Below, piece by piece: positions 46,290 to 59,000 of a stretch of 64,000 nt of DNA. Source of the stretch: Penelope pileata (Eukaryota; Chordata; Aves; Galliformes; Cracidae). The translations under genes and the position numbers were made by a program. Position 1 is the first letter of the stretch. The number at the start of each line of letters is the position of its first letter. The stretch spans positions 62,001-126,000 of the forward strand of contig WBMW01001277.1 in assembly GCA_013396635.1 (NCBI GenBank). Direction: 5' to 3'. A model generated the notes under the pieces. It was not told the DNA's origin. It searched no databases and saw only the letters and a list, made by a program, of their open reading frames with translations.

Positions 46290-48420
46290 GTATATTCTGA
46301 TTCAAGAATCAAAAATGGGATAGGACGTGATCCTTTAAGCACTAGCACTTTATTAATCAGACCTATTTTTGAAACAGGTTTCATGCTTTTGAAATGTAAA
46401 GTAACTTTTACTGGTAATAGTGACAACAGAAGGGTCATCTTCCAATCTCATGATTAAGAGCACTTAAACAGAACAGTTTACTCAGAAAGGTATATTGGTG
46501 GCAAAGGAGGAGACAGAATTTTCTTCCATGGCATTCCATTTCTCCTTTCTCATCACGTTGAGTGGGAGAGTAAGTAGTGGGAAAAGGAGGAGGACGTAAG
46601 GAATACCCTTAGAATGCAGTTTCATTAACCTCAGGCTTGCATTTAATATGCTATATCACTTCTCTCTCTAAGTACTTCTATGTAGTTTTAGTGCTGTCAG
46701 CGAGATTAGTTCATGTATGAATGTTAGCCTCACTTAAACAACGCTGGGACTGACATTTAAAGGAAATCAATAAATCAATAAAAGTGTTCCTCAATGCTAC
46801 TTATTTTGATGTTAATACTTGTCACTAAAGCTCTAGAGCTTTAATTACAGCAAAATTGTTGTGCTCTAGGAAGTGAACGTTTTAATGCATGCATGCTAAT
46901 TTGTGGCAGATACAAGATTGGATCAAACTGTAATTTTGATAGAAGAGTTTGGAACTAGCTACTCTCTTGTTAGTTTAGTAGATGTTGCATGTATTTTGCC
47001 ATTGCTGGAAACAAATCCCTGGCTCACATCCATGTGAATGAATGAAGCAGCTACTCACATTGAGGACCAATATTATATTTATAACATTCATATCTCTTTT
47101 CTGAGTTACTGTGAATATATGATAGAATGAAGCCAGACCTTGGCAGTGTAATCTCTCCAGCTTTTGTGTTTAAGGGTTCTCTGCACTCTCGGTAACTATT
47201 GAATAGATAGTGGAATAGTCCTCTACATTTTAAGATCTGGAATGAAACTCTTGGGCTTGAACAGTAGAAAAAATGTCATGAAATGTGGTCCACAGAGTGT
47301 GTGTGTGCATATAATCCATGCAAAAATAAAATGTATGTATTGTCATATGTTACATTTATTGTGCATACCTGTTTGCTTTTTTTGTGTAGTCATCACATTC
47401 TATTATCAAGGAGAATTTCTGATATTCCTGACTTTTGATTTTAAGTTTAATGTAGTTTTTAAGCCACTCTTAAAAATAAAAAGATTTTCTTTTTGCTTTG
47501 TATCCTTTCTCTTCTGTCCTATCAAAAAGCATTTGCACAAAAAGCTATCCAGAATTTATACCAAGTAATATTTTAGCCTCCACTGGCAATAGATAGAAAA
47601 GAACTTTGCAGATTTAAGAGTACTTATGGCAAAGCTTAAGGCAAATTCTATAAATGATGCCCGAGCTATCAGAATGTAAAACTGGGCTATTTTAGTGTGT
47701 GAATGTGTGTGTACACACTTCAGTTTAATGTGTATTGTTCCTTACCCCTCTCCTACTGACTCTGTCTTGTTAGATTCAAGGTGTTTAAACAACTTTCTTA
47801 ACAGACATCCCATTTGCATCATGGCTGGATTGTGATTTAGACTGTATGTCTGATCACAACTAGGATATAAGAATACTAAAAGCACCCCTGAGTGGCATTG
47901 GTATACTGGACTGCTTTCTGTAGCAGGCAGTCAGGGAACAGCTTAAAAAAGAAAGGTGGTCTTTGTTTGAAGAGTTTAGAGATGCTAGCATATAATTAGC
48001 ATGCTTCATCCTACATTACAGTCCCTAGAGTGAGGAAAAAAGCGGGGTAGAAACATCATTTTCAAGTCTAAATGCCTCTCAGGGTTATCCAAGGACCAAT
48101 GTAATTCACACTCCAGACTTTCACTTAGGTTTTGTTTAAAAGTAGCAGTTTAGCCATTACTGCTCAGAACTGTGTGCCCACACACTAAAGTTTATGATTC
48201 CCTGAGGTCTGCTAAGACTTTTTTTTTTTTTTTAAATAGATAGAAGAATGTGCTCTGAATAGCAGAGATTTTATTGACCTTTTCTTAATACAAAATTCAC
48301 TTCCCTATTTTAATTTAAAAAATGAGCATCTCGGGTTTGTGATGATTAAAACCAGAACAAAACAAAACAAAAAATTTCTACTGTACATTTAGGAGGAAGT
48401 CATTCTATGTTCCCTAAGGT

Positions 48421-48650
48421 CTGTCCCTCAGGGAGCAGTGCAGGCCAGGGGGGCCACGATCAGGTCTGATGGGAGGAACCAGACACAGCCCCAGATGGAT
48501 GGGCAGGGACATCTGGCCGTGATGGGGCTGAGGTTGGTTGAGGAAGTTAGTCTGTGGTCAGGGTCCAGCAGTTGCATGATCCATAGGTTGTCCCTGAGCT
48601 CCAGCAGGCAAATTTCTGGGAGGAAAGGTACTCTCAGAACTGTGACACTA
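48421..48650. other. GC-rich block of unknown origin near an exon
   Basis: About 230 bases of clearly higher GC than the surrounding intron, ending roughly 160 bases before the acceptor of the next exon. It has few CpG and no match to CR1, LTR or mariner that I recognise. It is open for 71 codons on the + strand (48438-48653), but without gene-like features. It could be a repeat unknown to me or a conserved intronic element. Confidence 0.5.
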
Positions 48651-48807
48651 TGAAGTTATGCCCAAATGGGACATGAAAACTAATTGCTGTTTCTATGTGT
48701 GTTTTATTTTTTTTTTAAATTCAGGTGAAACATCAGATGAAAAAAAAAAGGAGAATTGCATTAATTTATGTATTATAAATTTAATGTATTTTTATCTTCT
48801 ACTCTAG

Positions 48808-48916
48808 AAAAAATTAGAAGACTTGAATGCTGACTGGAAGACAATAAACCACTTAATTCAACAGCTAAAGGAAAAGCCAGCGTTAGGAGCACCTGTCCTG
48901 TTCTCTCCAGGTGTCT
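48808..48916 (+). CDS. UTRN: Utrophin internal exon (dystrophin exon 50 equivalent, into hinge)
   Basis: This exon encodes helix C of the last repeat of this block and the beginning of the proline-rich hinge before the next repeats. The acceptor is CTACTCTAG and the donor GTAAGT, the strongest donor of the five. It has 109 bases: 36 codons, starting KKLEDLNADWKTINHLIQQL, then one base of a split codon (phase 1 downstream). This is the same length and phase I recall for dystrophin exon 50. The helix-C tryptophan is in NADWKTI. The tail KEKPALGAPVLFSPGV is rich in proline and glycine, as expected at a hinge. The next exon, expected to carry the ADFN-type start of the following repeat, is not found in the remaining 15 kb. 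Confidence 0.96.
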
Positions 48917-50808
48917 GTAAGTGCTTCAGTATATACATCTTCTAAAATTAGTTAAAAATCACACAGTTAAAGTGAAAATGAGTTGTGACAGTCTAAATTC
49001 ATTGTGCATCTGTACAAATTTCAGCTTTGGCTTGTAAATGGGAAGTGTGCTGGTATGACATTCAACTTGCTTTTTATCATTTCCTTTCTATTTTGTGTAA
49101 CGTGTCCCAGAAGACAAATTAGTTTATGGATTTGATTAAATGATTGCAGCATGCTTTAAATTATTACTGTTTCAAAGTCTTGTTTCTTTATTCTATGTAT
49201 TCATGGAGAAAATACGATGGAAAATAATCATTTAAATTAAAAGATAATACTTGTACAGGTCAAATAGATATAAATTTCTCACAGTATAAAATTCTGCAAA
49301 TACTTTTTATATATGATAGACCAATGAACTGAGACTGTTTCAAGACAAAGTATGCATATTTGTAGAAAAGGTTGTATGACAACATGGTAGAAGTAATTCT
49401 GGAGTTAAACATTAAGTCTGTGATATGCACCTATGGGTGTCTTGAATTCATGAATATACAGGAAGAAACTTGGTCTCCATTTAATTTTAATTATTTGAGC
49501 AATATTTTTATTATAATTTTTTCATATCTCTTCACACCTGCTAGTTATCTACGAGGGCTACAAACTCACTTTTATCTTCTTGCTACATATAGATTTTGTT
49601 CCTACTGCTTTGCTTTGAAATGTATTGATTAAGCATGGGTGGAAAAGATACATAATAGAGGCACTTGGCTAATGGCTGAATTTCTAAAGTCATTAAGATT
49701 CTTTACTTGGTAGTAAACTATCATCTCTGTTTCTTGGACGAAGAGTGTTTTTCACCCTTACAAGTTGCAAAGCTACTCAATTATCTGCTCAGATTTGGGA
49801 GAAGTGTTTTCTACTGTTAGGTTGCCTTCTGTTTTCTGCTGTTAAGTTATAATGCAGCAACAGAAGTCCCCTGGGATTTGATTACTTGTAGGATGTTGAT
49901 CCCTCTTGCCTTTAGCATGTTTTAATGGATAACATACAAGAAAAGCTGGTACTAGAGAATTCTGTATCTTCTACTAGTGACTCTCTAAGACAGCAAAACA
50001 GAAAAATCTTTTCCTAGGAAGTAAATAATTGCACCATTTAGACAGAATCCAGAAGATTCAGTACCAGAAGACAATCCAACTTCTTTCGTAATTGTGTTAA
50101 TTCAAGCAAAGCAGATGTCTTGCTTACAACATGTTGGATCTTAATAAATAGGAACTATCAGTTATTTTTTGACATTTAGAACTGCCATGGTTCTAGTGGT
50201 GTTTTCTAAATACCACTAGTGTTTTGTTTTGTTTTTGCTTTTAACTTGTAGCACAACAATATCCTTACTTTACAGGTTTTTGTTCTAAGACATGCTATAG
50301 AAATTCATTTAATGACATAGGGGAACCAGAGGAGTTGTGTAATCATTTTTGTCGTGCTGGGTCACTAAACTTGCTGTGTCAGTTCTGCATGTCAGCAGGT
50401 TATGTCAGCTTCCAGTGGGAGGGAGTGTTTGTGAGCTGTGAATTTGCTGTTACAAAGGGAATAGTAATAACTGAACGAGAGAGAGAACACAGCATATTTG
50501 TACAGCAGATTCCTATATTAACTAATCTGAAGCTGAAAAATTGCTATATTACTCATTTACCTTAATACTACATGTAAGCTCTGTCTACTAACATTTCAGA
50601 AACTCAGCAGATGAAATTATACATGCAGAAAATGAAAGCACTGGTGTTCTCTAAAGGATTAGGCTGGAAGTAAGATTGATTTCCTTTCTAGTGCCAAGAG
50701 CACTTAAAATGTGAACCTGTGCTTGTAACGCTAGCTCATAATTTTTCTTTATTTGGGTCAGTTTACTGCAATAACATCATTATAAATGTATCATCATGAA
50801 ATTGTACA

Positions 50809-51362
50809 GTTCAGAAGGGGTCTGTGAAAACATCTATTCTTCTTGTTCGAAGCAGGGTCAATTACAGCAGGTTGCTCAGGGCCATGTCCAGTCAGTTTTT
50901 GAAGCATGCTTTCCCTTCCTCAGGAGCTGTAGAGAGCAATGAGGCCACCTCTCAGATTTCTTTTCTCCACATTGGACAATCCAATTGTCTTCATGACCTC
51001 ATAGGATATGTCTTCCAGCCCTTTTATCAGCTTTTTTGCCCTCCTCTGAATGCTTTCAAGGTCCCTAGCTTCCCTTTTATATTGTGGAGCCCAGAAATGC
51101 ACGCAATATTCAAGGTGAGGGCACACCAATGCTAAATATAGCAGGAGAATCACCTCTTTGCCTATCTGGCTGTGCTGTGATGTGCCTCAAAATGCTGGTT
51201 TCTCTCTTGGCTACCAAGGCACTCTGCTGGCTTGTACTGAGCCTGCTGTCACCAGCACCCCCTTTCTGCTGAGCTGCTCTCCATCCACTCATCTCCCACT
51301 CTGTGCCTGTGTGCAGCATTGCACCATGTCAGGTGTAGCACCTGGTGTTTTCTGTCATTGAA
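50809..51362 (-). mobile_element. CR1 LINE 3' fragment
   Basis: Reversed CR1 with a decayed 3' end at the left (AGCAGGGTCAATTACAGCAG) and the ORF2 C-terminus to the right. On the minus strand it reads ALVCPHLEYCVHFWAPQYKR and RRAKKLIKGLEDISYE at 50920-51153. Its frame is broken further right. The right edge at GTAGCACCTGGTGTTTTCTG is approximate. Confidence 0.88.
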
Positions 51363-51421
51363 GAAATGATCAGTGATCAGCATGAACTGTCTGAAACATT
51401 ACAGCTGGGGATACTCACCTT

Positions 51422-51486
51422 TGTCCTAGTTTCTAACAGAAGTTACGCTTCTCGTAGTGTCAAATATGAATTTATCTTGTACCTCC
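51422..51486 (+). mobile_element. LTR 5' stub cut off at a single N
   Basis: TGTCCTAGTTTCTAACAGAA and the following TACGCTTCTCGTAGTGTC match the sense-strand start of the LTR at 30851-31388, with few differences. The match stops within 65 bases at the N at 51487, after which the sequence is unrelated. Most of an LTR, or a longer element, has probably been lost in assembly. Confidence 0.82.
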
Positions 51487-51487
51487 N
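51487..51487. other. Single N at the truncated edge of an LTR
   Basis: Separates an LTR 5' stub from unrelated sequence. Confidence 0.9.
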
Positions 51488-54400
51488 AGAACTGTTAGAA
51501 GCCTGAATATTAACACTAGTCTTTGGAAAGAGGCCTCTGCACTGCACTTTCCCTCCAAAATAGTGACTGTATGGAATTACTGTTTTCCTTGAACTATGAT
51601 ATCTGGAAAATATATTCTCAATGAACTATAACTGAAGCCCCTCCAAATCCAAATAATCTTCAATTTAAATTTAAAAAAAAAAAAAAAGTATTCATAAAAT
51701 ACTTCAATGCTTTGGAAAGACTCTGTGAAGCAATGCAAGTATCTCCTGTTGATAATTTTGTTTTCTGATTTTTGTTGATGCTTGTGTTTCTGAGACCAGG
51801 GAATGAAGATGTTATTGGCTAACCTCTACTGCCCTGTCAGGTGTCATTTTGTCTAGTCTGGTTACAAGAACTCAGCCAGAGGGTCTTACTATATATACCA
51901 TCTGGTGGCTGTAATAGAGGGAAAGGACCCTTTGTATAATTATTTCTAGATCTGTGTATTACAGTTTGTTTGGCAGAAGAAATACTAAAAAATGTCATTA
52001 ATATCCCACAAGGCCAGTGTACCCTCAGGCATAATGAACAGGAACTACTTTTCCAGCTAGGAAAATGTACTTAGCTGAGGGCTATGTCTAAAACCTTAGC
52101 AAAGATTGACTTCTAAGACGAGATGATTCAGGAAGGAAATCACACTTACTATCTGTACATGACATTATAACATGAAATTGTGTCAACATCTCTATCCGAA
52201 TAACTTGATATGTTGCTTAGCCAGCAGTTTGAAAGCATTGTAATTGGAGAGAAATGCTGTTTGGGAATGTGCTTTTACAGGACAAATTTTAACAGTATCT
52301 TTAGCATTCATATGACTTATTTTGTACTGAAGTGCTACCTCTGCATTTATTTAATACATTAGTTAAAGTTATAGTTCATTTCAAGGGAAAATTTTGGCCA
52401 CTTTTGTTTAGAGTTATACTTGAAAATACAATTTCTTAAAAGGATATGTATTTATTTATAAGTCATGCTGTACTTGAGGTTAGTGAAACTTTAAAAAACA
52501 ACAGAATTAAAACAGTTGAAAATACTTGGTCAGCTAATTTTACATTCTGCATGTACAGATAATATAACAGAGTGGAACTTTTTACTCTCGGAGTTTGTTT
52601 AATTTATTCAGTGTACTTTGCGTACACTGTTTCACTTTTTCCCTGAATTTTTCACAAGTTTTTGTCTGACATTAAAATGCGTAATCAAGTGAAATAGAAA
52701 AATAAATGACAGAGATATGAAGAAAAAGGTAGAGTGATAGTGTCAATTACAATGGTGCATTGAATTGAATATTGGTTGAATTGAAAACTTAAGTAGAGTT
52801 CAAGTTACTTTCATCTTAAATCTTTGAGTCAGCAGTCATTAATTTGGAGTGTTATTTTTAGTAGGTCTCAAAAATTACTGTTTTCATTTTACAGGTTGTA
52901 GATGAGTTACAGATACATAGGGCAGTAATGCATTATATACATTGTTAATTGTAGCGTATTTAAGACAAAGAATGTGAAGAAAACTGTTACTGTTTCAGAA
53001 GCACTCATTCTGCTAGCCATCAGCTTTAAGTATCTTTCTTCAAATGCATGCAACTGAATCTGTTATGTCCTTTCAGTATAATTTGATTTGAGGATACGAG
53101 CTGGAGACTACAGGCATGGAGCCAAAAATTCAGCTTCCCTGCACAGGGGAAGAAGGCTTTTCAGAATTTAGAATGCAATAGGAAGAATGGAGAGAAGTAT
53201 TGTATCAAGCCGAGTCCATTAAAACCAAGTTGGAATATGTGGTTTATGGGCTGCCGTAACTTCACCAAAGCTGAACTCGTCATTGTTTATCAGCGTATAC
53301 ATTCAACTAAGACATAGAAAAAAGATTTACAGACAATCACCGCCTGGGTCTATAATACCTTGAATTTTGCATTTTGAGGTTTTTTTGAGTGGTAATTGTG
53401 AATCTGGGTAAACTAGTGACAACAGTGTTTTATTTCATGATTGTGTTTTGATATTTTATTTGAAGGAGTGCATCTTAAGGCATGTCTTCTTCAGTGTAGG
53501 AATGATTAGTTTACTTCTCATTTCTCCACGGAACAAGTCCCACCTGGACTAGACTTCGTGCTTTTCCTGGGCTATAAGATCTTATAAAGCGGTCCTTAAA
53601 AAAAAAAAAAAAAAAAATCACTAGTGTTACTCTTTATGTACAGCTGTTACATTAATTTGGCTGAAATGTGTGTGTATTGCTTGGGATATAACATAGCTTA
53701 AGAAGCATGTACTAGAGTAACTAAAAATATATAGTTCCTGAGACTGTATGTTTTTAAGGAAAATTAGCAACAAAGTGTGTGAAAATGCATACCCTGATGC
53801 AATTACATAAGGTCTAAAACTAAAACACAGTGACTTAAGAAACTGCCATTCTTGCAGTGTTACTGTCTATATTTTATGCACCTGGAATTTTTTTTTTCAT
53901 GTTAATTGCATAGTTGAGTGATCTGTTTTTCTATATTGGTTAGGACTGAGATAGAGAGATGTACCGACTGGGCACGGTATTATGAAGGCTGCCCTGCTAA
54001 ATCTCTGATATTATATTTGATTAAATATTTTAGTTGTGTTGCAAGATCCTTGAAAATGTAGCTGATGAAATATATTCATTTCATGGGCTTCAGAATTGGA
54101 TCATGTAACATCCCTCTTTAAAAACAAACAAGCCATGTTTCTGTTTTCAAGAGACAATGACAAAAATACAGGAAACAAAATGGCAACAACCAGCTTTGGG
54201 CAAAAATGTACTATAGAAACTATTTTCTTTTTTGTAGTATTTCATAGCTAATGTGCTCTGAAGCAGTCATTGTTTATATATTGCACACAATGCTTGAGTG
54301 AAAACATATACTCTAGTTTAGAACTGTGTTTCTCAGAATTTTCAAATACTAGTCTTAAAATCCTTGTAGGTTTCACTGTGCACCTGAAAAGATAACATTG

Positions 54401-54721
54401 TGTGTATTTAGAGCATAAATTAAAAACAAATGTACAAATTGAAGAGTCTGTACTGTTTAGAGCAGCTGGCATAGCATAACTGAGACCAAGTATACTCAAA
54501 ATAATTCCTTGGGGAAGACTGAGCAATCTAGGAAAGTGTGCACCTACAGTGTTTTCAGTACTAATGCAGACACTGATATTTAAAAGAACACATTGCACGT
54601 AGTATTCACTACTTGAAATACTTGTGTGGGGGACATGGTAAATACTTAATATTGCAGAACCGTTCTCCACAGAGTTGAACATCTAGAAATCCACAGCTTT
54701 CATCTGTTTCAACAAGACAAT

Positions 54722-54945
54722 AGAATCACAGAATCATAGAATCCTTAGAGCTGGAAGGGATCTTAAAAGGCCATCTAGTACAACTCCCTTGCAATGAACA
54801 GAGACATCTATAGCTAGATCGGGTTGCTCAGAGTCCGGTCCAGCCTGACCTCAAATGCCTTCAGGTACAGGGCTTCCACCACATCTCTGAACAACCCGTT
54901 CCAGTGCTTCAACAACCTTACTGTAAAAACCTTTTTCCTTACATC
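54722..54945 (-). mobile_element. CR1 LINE 3' end fragment
   Basis: Reversed tail AGAATCACAGAATCATAGAA, then GAGCTGGAAGGGATCTTAAA and GGTTGCTCAGAGTCCGGTCC. It ends at about TTTTTCCTTACATC, where an oppositely oriented CR1 begins directly. Confidence 0.92.
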
Positions 54946-55469
54946 GAAACTTCAACATAGCAAAGTGCAGTGTTTTGCACTTGAGTCAGAGTAATCCCAG
55001 GTATGTGTACAGACTGGGAGTAGAACTCCTTGAGAGCAGCCCTGCAGAGAAAGACCTGGGGTCCTGCTGGATGAAAAACTTAACATGAGCCAGCAGTGTG
55101 TTCTTGCAGCTCGGAAGGCCAATGGTATCCTGGGCTTCATCAGGAGAGGGGTGGCCAGCAGGGACAGGGAGGTGATTGTCCCTCTCTACTCTGCCCTCGT
55201 GAGGCCCCATCTGGAGTGCTGCACCCAGGTCTGAGGCTCACAAAACAGTAAAGATGTGGAGCTGTTGGAGAGGATCCAGAGGAGAGCCACAAAAATGCTC
55301 AGAGGGCTGGAGCACCTCCCCTCTGAGGACAGACTGAGGGAGCTGGGCTTGTTCAGCCTGGAGAAGAGAAGGCTGCAGGGGGACATTGCAGCCTTCCAGT
55401 ATTTAAAAGGAGATTATAAACAGGAGGGGAACCAACTTGTCAAAAGGGTAGACAGTGATAGGACAAGGG
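54946..55469 (+). mobile_element. CR1 LINE ORF2 C-terminal fragment, 3' end missing
   Basis: On the + strand the translation includes KDLGVLLDEKLNMSQQCVLA, SALVRPHLEYCTQV and RRATKMLRGLEHLPSEDRLR, with a stop after CTQV. It runs to GTGATAGGACAAGGG and stops at the N at 55470, about 250 bases before the normal CR1 3' end. Confidence 0.92.
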
Positions 55470-55470
55470 N
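55470..55470. other. Single N between oppositely oriented CR1 fragments
   Basis: Separates two CR1 ORF2 fragments of opposite strand, each missing its 3' end at this point. Confidence 0.9.
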
Positions 55471-56025
55471 GTCATGCTCCAGCAGGTCTATGTCTCTTTT
55501 GTGCTTAGGACTCCACATCTGGACACAGTACTCCAGGTGAGGTCTCACAGTGCAGAGTAGAGGGGCAGGATCACCTCCCTCGCCCTGCTGGCTGTGCTTC
55601 TTTTGATGCAGCCCAGGGTACAGTTGGCTTTGTGGGCTGTGAGGGCACATTGCTGGCTCATGTCCAGCTTGCCATTCACCAGTACCCCCAAGTCCTTTTT
55701 GACAGAACTGTGCTCTATCCTTTCACCCCCAGCTTGTATTGATAGTGGGGGTTGCCATGGCCCAGGTGCAAGACCTTGCATTTGGATTTGTTGAACCTCA
55801 CGCAGTTCTCCTGGGCCCACTGCTTAAGCCTTTCTAGCTCTCTCTGGATAGCATCCCATCCCTCAGGCATGTCCGCTACACCATACAGCTTGGTATTATC
55901 TGCAAACTTGCTGAGGGTGCACTCATTCTCACTGTCCATGTCATTGATGAAGATATTGAGGAGTAACGGTCCCAGCATTGACCCCTGAGGAACACCATTC
56001 ATCACTGATCTCCATCCAGACATTG
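55471..56025 (-). mobile_element. CR1 LINE ORF2 fragment, 3' end missing
   Basis: Begins right after the N with a reversed ORF2 segment (CAGCAGGTCTATGTCTCTTT) and continues to about 56025. Minus-strand frames read VPQGSMLGPLLLNIFINDMD and KFADNTKLYG at 55715-56023, then VKKDLGVLVNGKLDMSQQCA at 55545-55820. The first is the reverse transcriptase palm. The catalytic box is FADN (55895-55906) rather than FADD. Confidence 0.92.
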
Positions 56026-59000
56026 TTTATCTGTCCAGAGTTCTATACTGAGTTTAGAAGGCACTGCTACTTCCAGTAATCCATTTCAGTTAACACTAGT
56101 TTTAGGACACTGGTAAGCAAGATCACTAGTGTGTGAGTTGCAATAGAGAGAAATGTTCTTTCTAATGATGGCTATGTCCAGAATTATATAGTCTGTTATA
56201 TTTGTGTATGCAGAATCTAGAGGAAATGTTTTTTTTTTAATATCAGTTATAATTCAGTTCAGCTCTATAGTGAGTTTTACTGAAACAAAAAACAGGGAAC
56301 AATGCAATAAGGAAGCATCATAGAGAATGCCTTGAGTTCTTGAATCAGTGGTGAGCTGTAAGGGTAGGCTCTTACATCAGTTGACCTAACAAAGATTGCT
56401 CACTCAAGTATAAAGTGGAATAGTAAAGGGATAATTCATTGTCTTTTGGTTGCTCTGTACCTTTGCAGGAAGGAATAAATAATCATTTTTATAAACAATT
56501 TTAGTTTGTTTGGACTTCAGTCATTTTACTTTAAAGGCTTCCGTAGTAAAGAGATTCACAGATGCCAGCCTGAGTTGGCCCCATTATTTGTACATCACCA
56601 TATACCTAAGTTTCCCTGTTGTGCTCAAGAATGAAGTTGTCTGATTACTCCATCTGATTTTCATTAAGAAGCTTTTTCACTCCTAACACATGTGCCACAT
56701 CTAACAAATAGCAATATGGCACAAACCTGAATCTGTTACCATTTGATTGGAGATTTTTCAAGGTCAGGACCCAGTTTCACAAGCAGTTCTATTTTTCAAT
56801 ACAGCTGACATCAGACACAAGCTGAAGACAAACTTGTCTAATAAAGCTTTCAGATTCAATTTTCTTTCCGCATATAGCTTCAGGAATCTCTGGAGGTCAT
56901 TCACAGCATGTACTGAAACACCAACAGGGAGAAGTAATGAAAAGAGTCTGGATAAAAAGATGACACTATGCCTTCAGAGCTGCATGAATAAAAACATAAT
57001 AAGCAAGTTTATAAATGCAAATCTCTATGATTCTCAGAATTTCAATATTGATCTTTATAGCAACTCTTGATGTGAGGATTTGTTTCTGGGTTATCTGACA
57101 GGTAGAAAAATACATGCCCAATATTACTTAAGCCACAAAAGCCTGATTTAAATCAAAGGAGGGAAGGTTACCACTTTATATTTAACATCCTAGTTCAGAG
57201 GTCTCACTATAGGTTACTTTTTGAAGGTGTATATGATAAATGTATGTAACAGTGCAGTTTACATAGGGAATATGGACCTTTATTTTCATTATTCAGGACT
57301 CAATTGATTAAATAAAGTTCTTTCGGTTACTACCCTGAATTTTTGCTATGCATACACCTATGATGAAATGAAAATCAGAATGTGAAAATAGGAGTTTGCT
57401 GCTTCACTGTTATCAAAGACAATATGGGATCCAGGTCTGCTTTTTCTTTTCTATAACAAGTTGTTGAAAGTGCAGCTGTCAAGATTTATGACATAAGTAA
57501 GAGTAATGCTATCATCAGTCTTTCAAAGGATCACATTCGCCTACTCCCTTTTTGAAATATGGTCAGATATTTTCTTCTGAGGAGTGGGTTTTGCAGCTTG
57601 TTTTCTTTCATTTAATTTTTTGATCAATAGTTTGTAACAGTAAGACATACAGGAATCATTTTGATTAAACTCAACGAAATGTAAATGATACCATCTTGCA
57701 GAATTCATCATCATACTATTGACAGCTTGTACTAGGTGAAAGCACAGAAGTTATAAATATGGGGTTTTTTGTTTGTTTACATTGCTTATGTAACGTGGAT
57801 CGGAAAAAAAAACATTTTTCCGTTTTTCTTTAGAACTGTGTTCAGCACACTGTGGAATCCAGACCTAGCCATTTTTGAGAAATATGGTGGCAACAAAATT
57901 CCATCTTTTTTAAAACAGAATAAGAATTATTTGAACTGGTTCATCAAAGAAGATGTGGAAAAAAGGTTTCTCATTAGAGTTCCTAGCAAAAAAAGATACA
58001 TAATTAAATGATAGTGTATACTCTTTTTCAGTCTGAGTACAGCTCAGATTCTAGCTTTAGACCACACATTTTTCATGCCTTAGGCCTATTCTGCTTCTTT
58101 CTTTCTGTTATAGTCACCTGTATTACTATGATACCTGACTATACAGACAGTATGGACTTGCAAATAACAGCAATCTTTCTGTTTCCTTTTATATAGTAAT
58201 TAGGTCTATTGGCAATTGCATTATGTGGAAATCTCTTTAATTTGCTTCAATAATAGGAAGAAATAGATTATTCTTTTGACCTTTGTGCAGTTCTTTCTTG
58301 ACTTGTTTTTTTAAAAGAGCGAAGCAAGCTGGCTTTTCCTTCTGAAAGGAGTAGTGTTCATTGCCATCCTGGTCATATCCTACAGAGAAACACAATGGAT
58401 CTTTGACATCCTTCCTAATGTTTTTGTGGTGACTGGCATTGCCACAGAGTTAGATGTTCATTACAAAGAAACAGTCAGCCAAGGAGTATGAGAAAGTGTG
58501 ATCACAGATCATGACCAGCCTGGAGGCTTCACGGAATGAGGAGCAAAATTCTTAATTGCTTTCAACACTTTTGTTCTACTCAGAGGGCATGAGATGATGA
58601 AAAAAGTGAGACTTTTTCCTTAAACTGTGGAAAGGTAAATTGAGGAAAAGATGGCTAATAATAATTTTCTGTGCTACTCCAGCTCAAAAATGCTTCAGTT
58701 TTGTTTATATGAAACTTGTCACTGAAACATCAGACTATTTTCTTCACTTGTGTCAGTGTAAGGAAGCAGGAAACGTAGTGATGGAGTTACACAGGTAGAG
58801 ATTTGCAGTACTGGTAGAGTAGTGATCAGAGGACATTTAAAATCTCAAAGGCTTTTTTTTTTCCTGAGGTCAGACTAAAATAGCTGGAAGAGCAGTAGAG
58901 TAGTTTGACCTGTGTTTTCATGTAATAGCTTACCATGTGTTTTGCAGAACAGTACAAGTCAAGATATTTTAACATTTCTGATGAAGAAGAAGATACTTGC

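Larger units (their letters stand above)
41574..48807 (+). other. UTRN: UTRN intron (7.2 kb)
   Basis: This intron runs from donor GTAATG to acceptor TACTCTAG. It contains one CR1 (45808-46289), simple repeats at about 42825-42862 (TA and GTTT units) and 45219-45254 (GTTT then GTTTT units), an A/G-rich tract at 43148-43174, and an unexplained GC-rich block at 48421-48650. The remainder, 41574-45800 and 46290-48420, shows no gene or interspersed repeat that I recognise. Confidence 0.9.

Noticed and set aside
2588..48916. Assigning the exons to dystrophin (DMD)
   Set aside because: Exon sizes fit either paralogue, but residues such as GNEDQL, NPERKHKLESTL, DFIELDQQLNQLTLWVTPV and GCHLY match utrophin, and the third exon is 21 bases shorter than in DMD.
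54248..54682. 144-codon open frame on the minus strand outside any repeat
   Set aside because: No recognisable domain, rich in Ser, Cys, Ile and Leu as chance frames in AT-rich DNA are, and no splice or promoter context.
57769..58011. 80-codon + strand frame preceded by a pyrimidine run and TTTAG
   Set aside because: It looks acceptor-like, but the product is not utrophin and matches nothing known; no donor in frame before the stop.
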